64,000 nt of DNA. It comes from JBOGOC01 sp050747525 (GTDB taxonomy: Bacteria; Acidobacteriota; Polarisedimenticolia; JACPZX01; DASXTC01). The position numbers and the translations under genes were made by a program. Shown piece by piece: positions 63,285-64,000 of the stretch; the first letter of the stretch is position 1, and every line of letters starts with the position of its first letter. The stretch lies in contig JBOGOC010000001.1 of NCBI GenBank assembly GCA_050747525.1, positions 38,746 to 102,745 of the forward strand. Reading direction: 5' to 3'. The notes under the pieces are model-generated. The model ran no database searches and was not told the origin of the DNA. It saw only the letters and a list, made by a program, of their open reading frames with translations.

Positions 63285-64000
63285 CTAGTCTCCCACGGGA
63301 ATTCGCATGAACCCGCGCACGCCCGCCTCGCGCTCGTCGGGCACGATCTTCAGCCGCCCGGCCGAGACCGTGTCGCGCACCAGCCAGAACGAGGCGGCCC
63401 CCGAGGCCTCGAGGCGTTCCATCAGCCGCTCCAGGTCGGTCCCGGGTCGCACGTAGAGCAGGAACCGGGTCGCCGACAGCGGCGTCAGCAGCGGGGCCAC
63501 CGCGGGCAGGTCGGTCAGGATGGCATCCCCTTCGGGGACTTCGCGCTCCACACGCTGCACCATCGCCGCGTGCGCCGACTTCACCGCGACCAGGAACCGC
63601 AACCCCATCCCCTGCACCGTCACGCCGAGCACCAGCGCCGCGCACAAGCCGGCCATGGCCAGCCTTCCGCCCTGCCGCCGCGCTCCCGCGGCCACGGAGG
63701 CGACGATGGCGATCACCATCATGGGAGCCACCGGAAGCAGAAGTCTCGGCCCCCACTGGAGCTCGCCCGCCGGCGCCGGCTGGCCCATGCTTCCCATGCT
63801 CAGCGCCATCACGGTGAACAGGGCCGCCGTCCAGGCCATCAGGCGTGCCGGCCAGCCGGGCGAGGCGCCCGGAATCAGCAGCAGGATGGGGGCCAGCGCC
63901 ACCAGAGGCATCGTGGCCGCGAGGCTCCCCGGCACGCCCGACTGCGCCAGCAGGGGCTGCCCCGACAGCGCGGTCGCGGCCGTGGCGCCGGGCCCGGCGG
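63285..64000 (-). CDS. Multi-pass membrane protein, 5' end outside the window
   Basis: The last 238 residues of a protein whose start lies beyond the window; the frame is open to the edge. Four hydrophobic segments are visible (LVALAPILLLIPG, LMAWTAALFTVMALS, VAPMMVIAIVASVA, LAMAGLCAALVLGVT), followed by a soluble domain of about 110 residues (EGDAILTDLPAVAPLL, DTVSAGRLKIVPDE). It could be a GT39-type glycosyltransferase C-terminus, but no motif proves it. Confidence 0.6.
   Translation of the reverse strand, partial: AGPGATAATALSGQPLLAQSGVPGSLAATMPLVALAPILLLIPGASPGWPARLMAWTAALFTVMALSMGSMGQPAPAGELQWGPRLLLPVAPMMVIAIVASVAAGARRQGGRLAMAGLCAALVLGVTVQGMGLRFLVAVKSAHAAMVQRVEREVPEGDAILTDLPAVAPLLTPLSATRFLLYVRPGTDLERLMERLEASGAASFWLVRDTVSAGRLKIVPDEREAGVRGFMRIPVGD

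Overview
The window is a GC-rich, densely packed bacterial chromosome segment. It carries mostly housekeeping and membrane or stress genes on both strands. I see no rRNA, tRNA, CRISPR array, insertion sequence or phage module. Many lipoproteins with a lipobox, an RND/MMPL exporter resembling the hopanoid-associated HpnN, a small outer-membrane-type protein and a futalosine-pathway menaquinone route point to a diderm bacterium. The Ser/Thr kinase fused to a PD40 propeller, the cohesin/dockerin secreted proteins and a Tes-like radical SAM enzyme are reminiscent of Acidobacteriota or a neighbouring uncultured lineage. No rRNA or ribosomal marker is present, so this placement is inference.

Layout. 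1-3021: uppP (cut by the window edge) coupled to an RND exporter. 3223-12100: a BON lipoprotein, a methyltransferase, two MFS/metabolic blocks (Atg22-type MFS; ALDH, aspA and a lipoprotein), then a DNA glycosylase, a degenerate GHKL protein and a methyltransferase in one overlapping operon, with a divergent Rieske ferredoxin. 12332-19257: secreted beta-propeller/cohesin/dockerin proteins, a wrecked isoprenylcysteine-methyltransferase-like gene, and a kinase-PD40 protein. 19273-25420: DUF6265, AraC and SixA genes, then thiC and a fused B12-binding radical SAM protein. 25534-28033: an IscR-type operator, a cysteine-less Rrf2 regulator and a Tes/Mss-like radical SAM enzyme. 28124-37905: a second copy of the VPAGT lipoprotein family, an S24-like/methyltransferase fusion, a tightly packed UbiD / HprK-like kinase / sulfonate-type ABC operon, a macrodomain protein and gamma-glutamyltransferase. 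37957-40188: a large Y-shaped inverted-repeat element, a near-consensus promoter and a frameshifted DUF222/HNH gene. 40270-44601: a GAPDH homologue lacking its catalytic Cys, overlapping an intact GAPDH, then mqnE and mqnC. 44594-47190: a stress operon (BON protein, DUF6496, Hsp20, baeRF3). 47324-52152: trpS, the 2-oxoglutarate dehydrogenase E1 gene overlapping it antisense, and a GIY-YIG nuclease with a decayed exonuclease domain. 52340-64000: a molybdopterin oxidoreductase, a hydrolase without its nucleophile and queF; mqnD, ygfZ, an NCS2 permease and an outer-membrane protein; a Tat amidase, an MFS protein, thyA-folA, an O-methyltransferase, a lipoprotein and a truncated membrane protein.

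Gene cooperation. MqnE, MqnC, MqnD and possibly the UbiD-type decarboxylase cover most of the futalosine route to menaquinone; MqnA and MqnB are not in the window. ThyA and DHFR form the usual dTMP/folate pair. Most neighbouring same-strand genes overlap by ATGA, GTGA or TGATG, so translational coupling is the dominant organisation. The most unusual items are the pseudo-GAPDH/GAPDH pair, the Rrf2 operator with its cysteine-less regulator and Tes-like target, the S24-like methyltransferase fusion beside the HprK-like operon, and the Y-shaped repeat beside the broken HNH gene.
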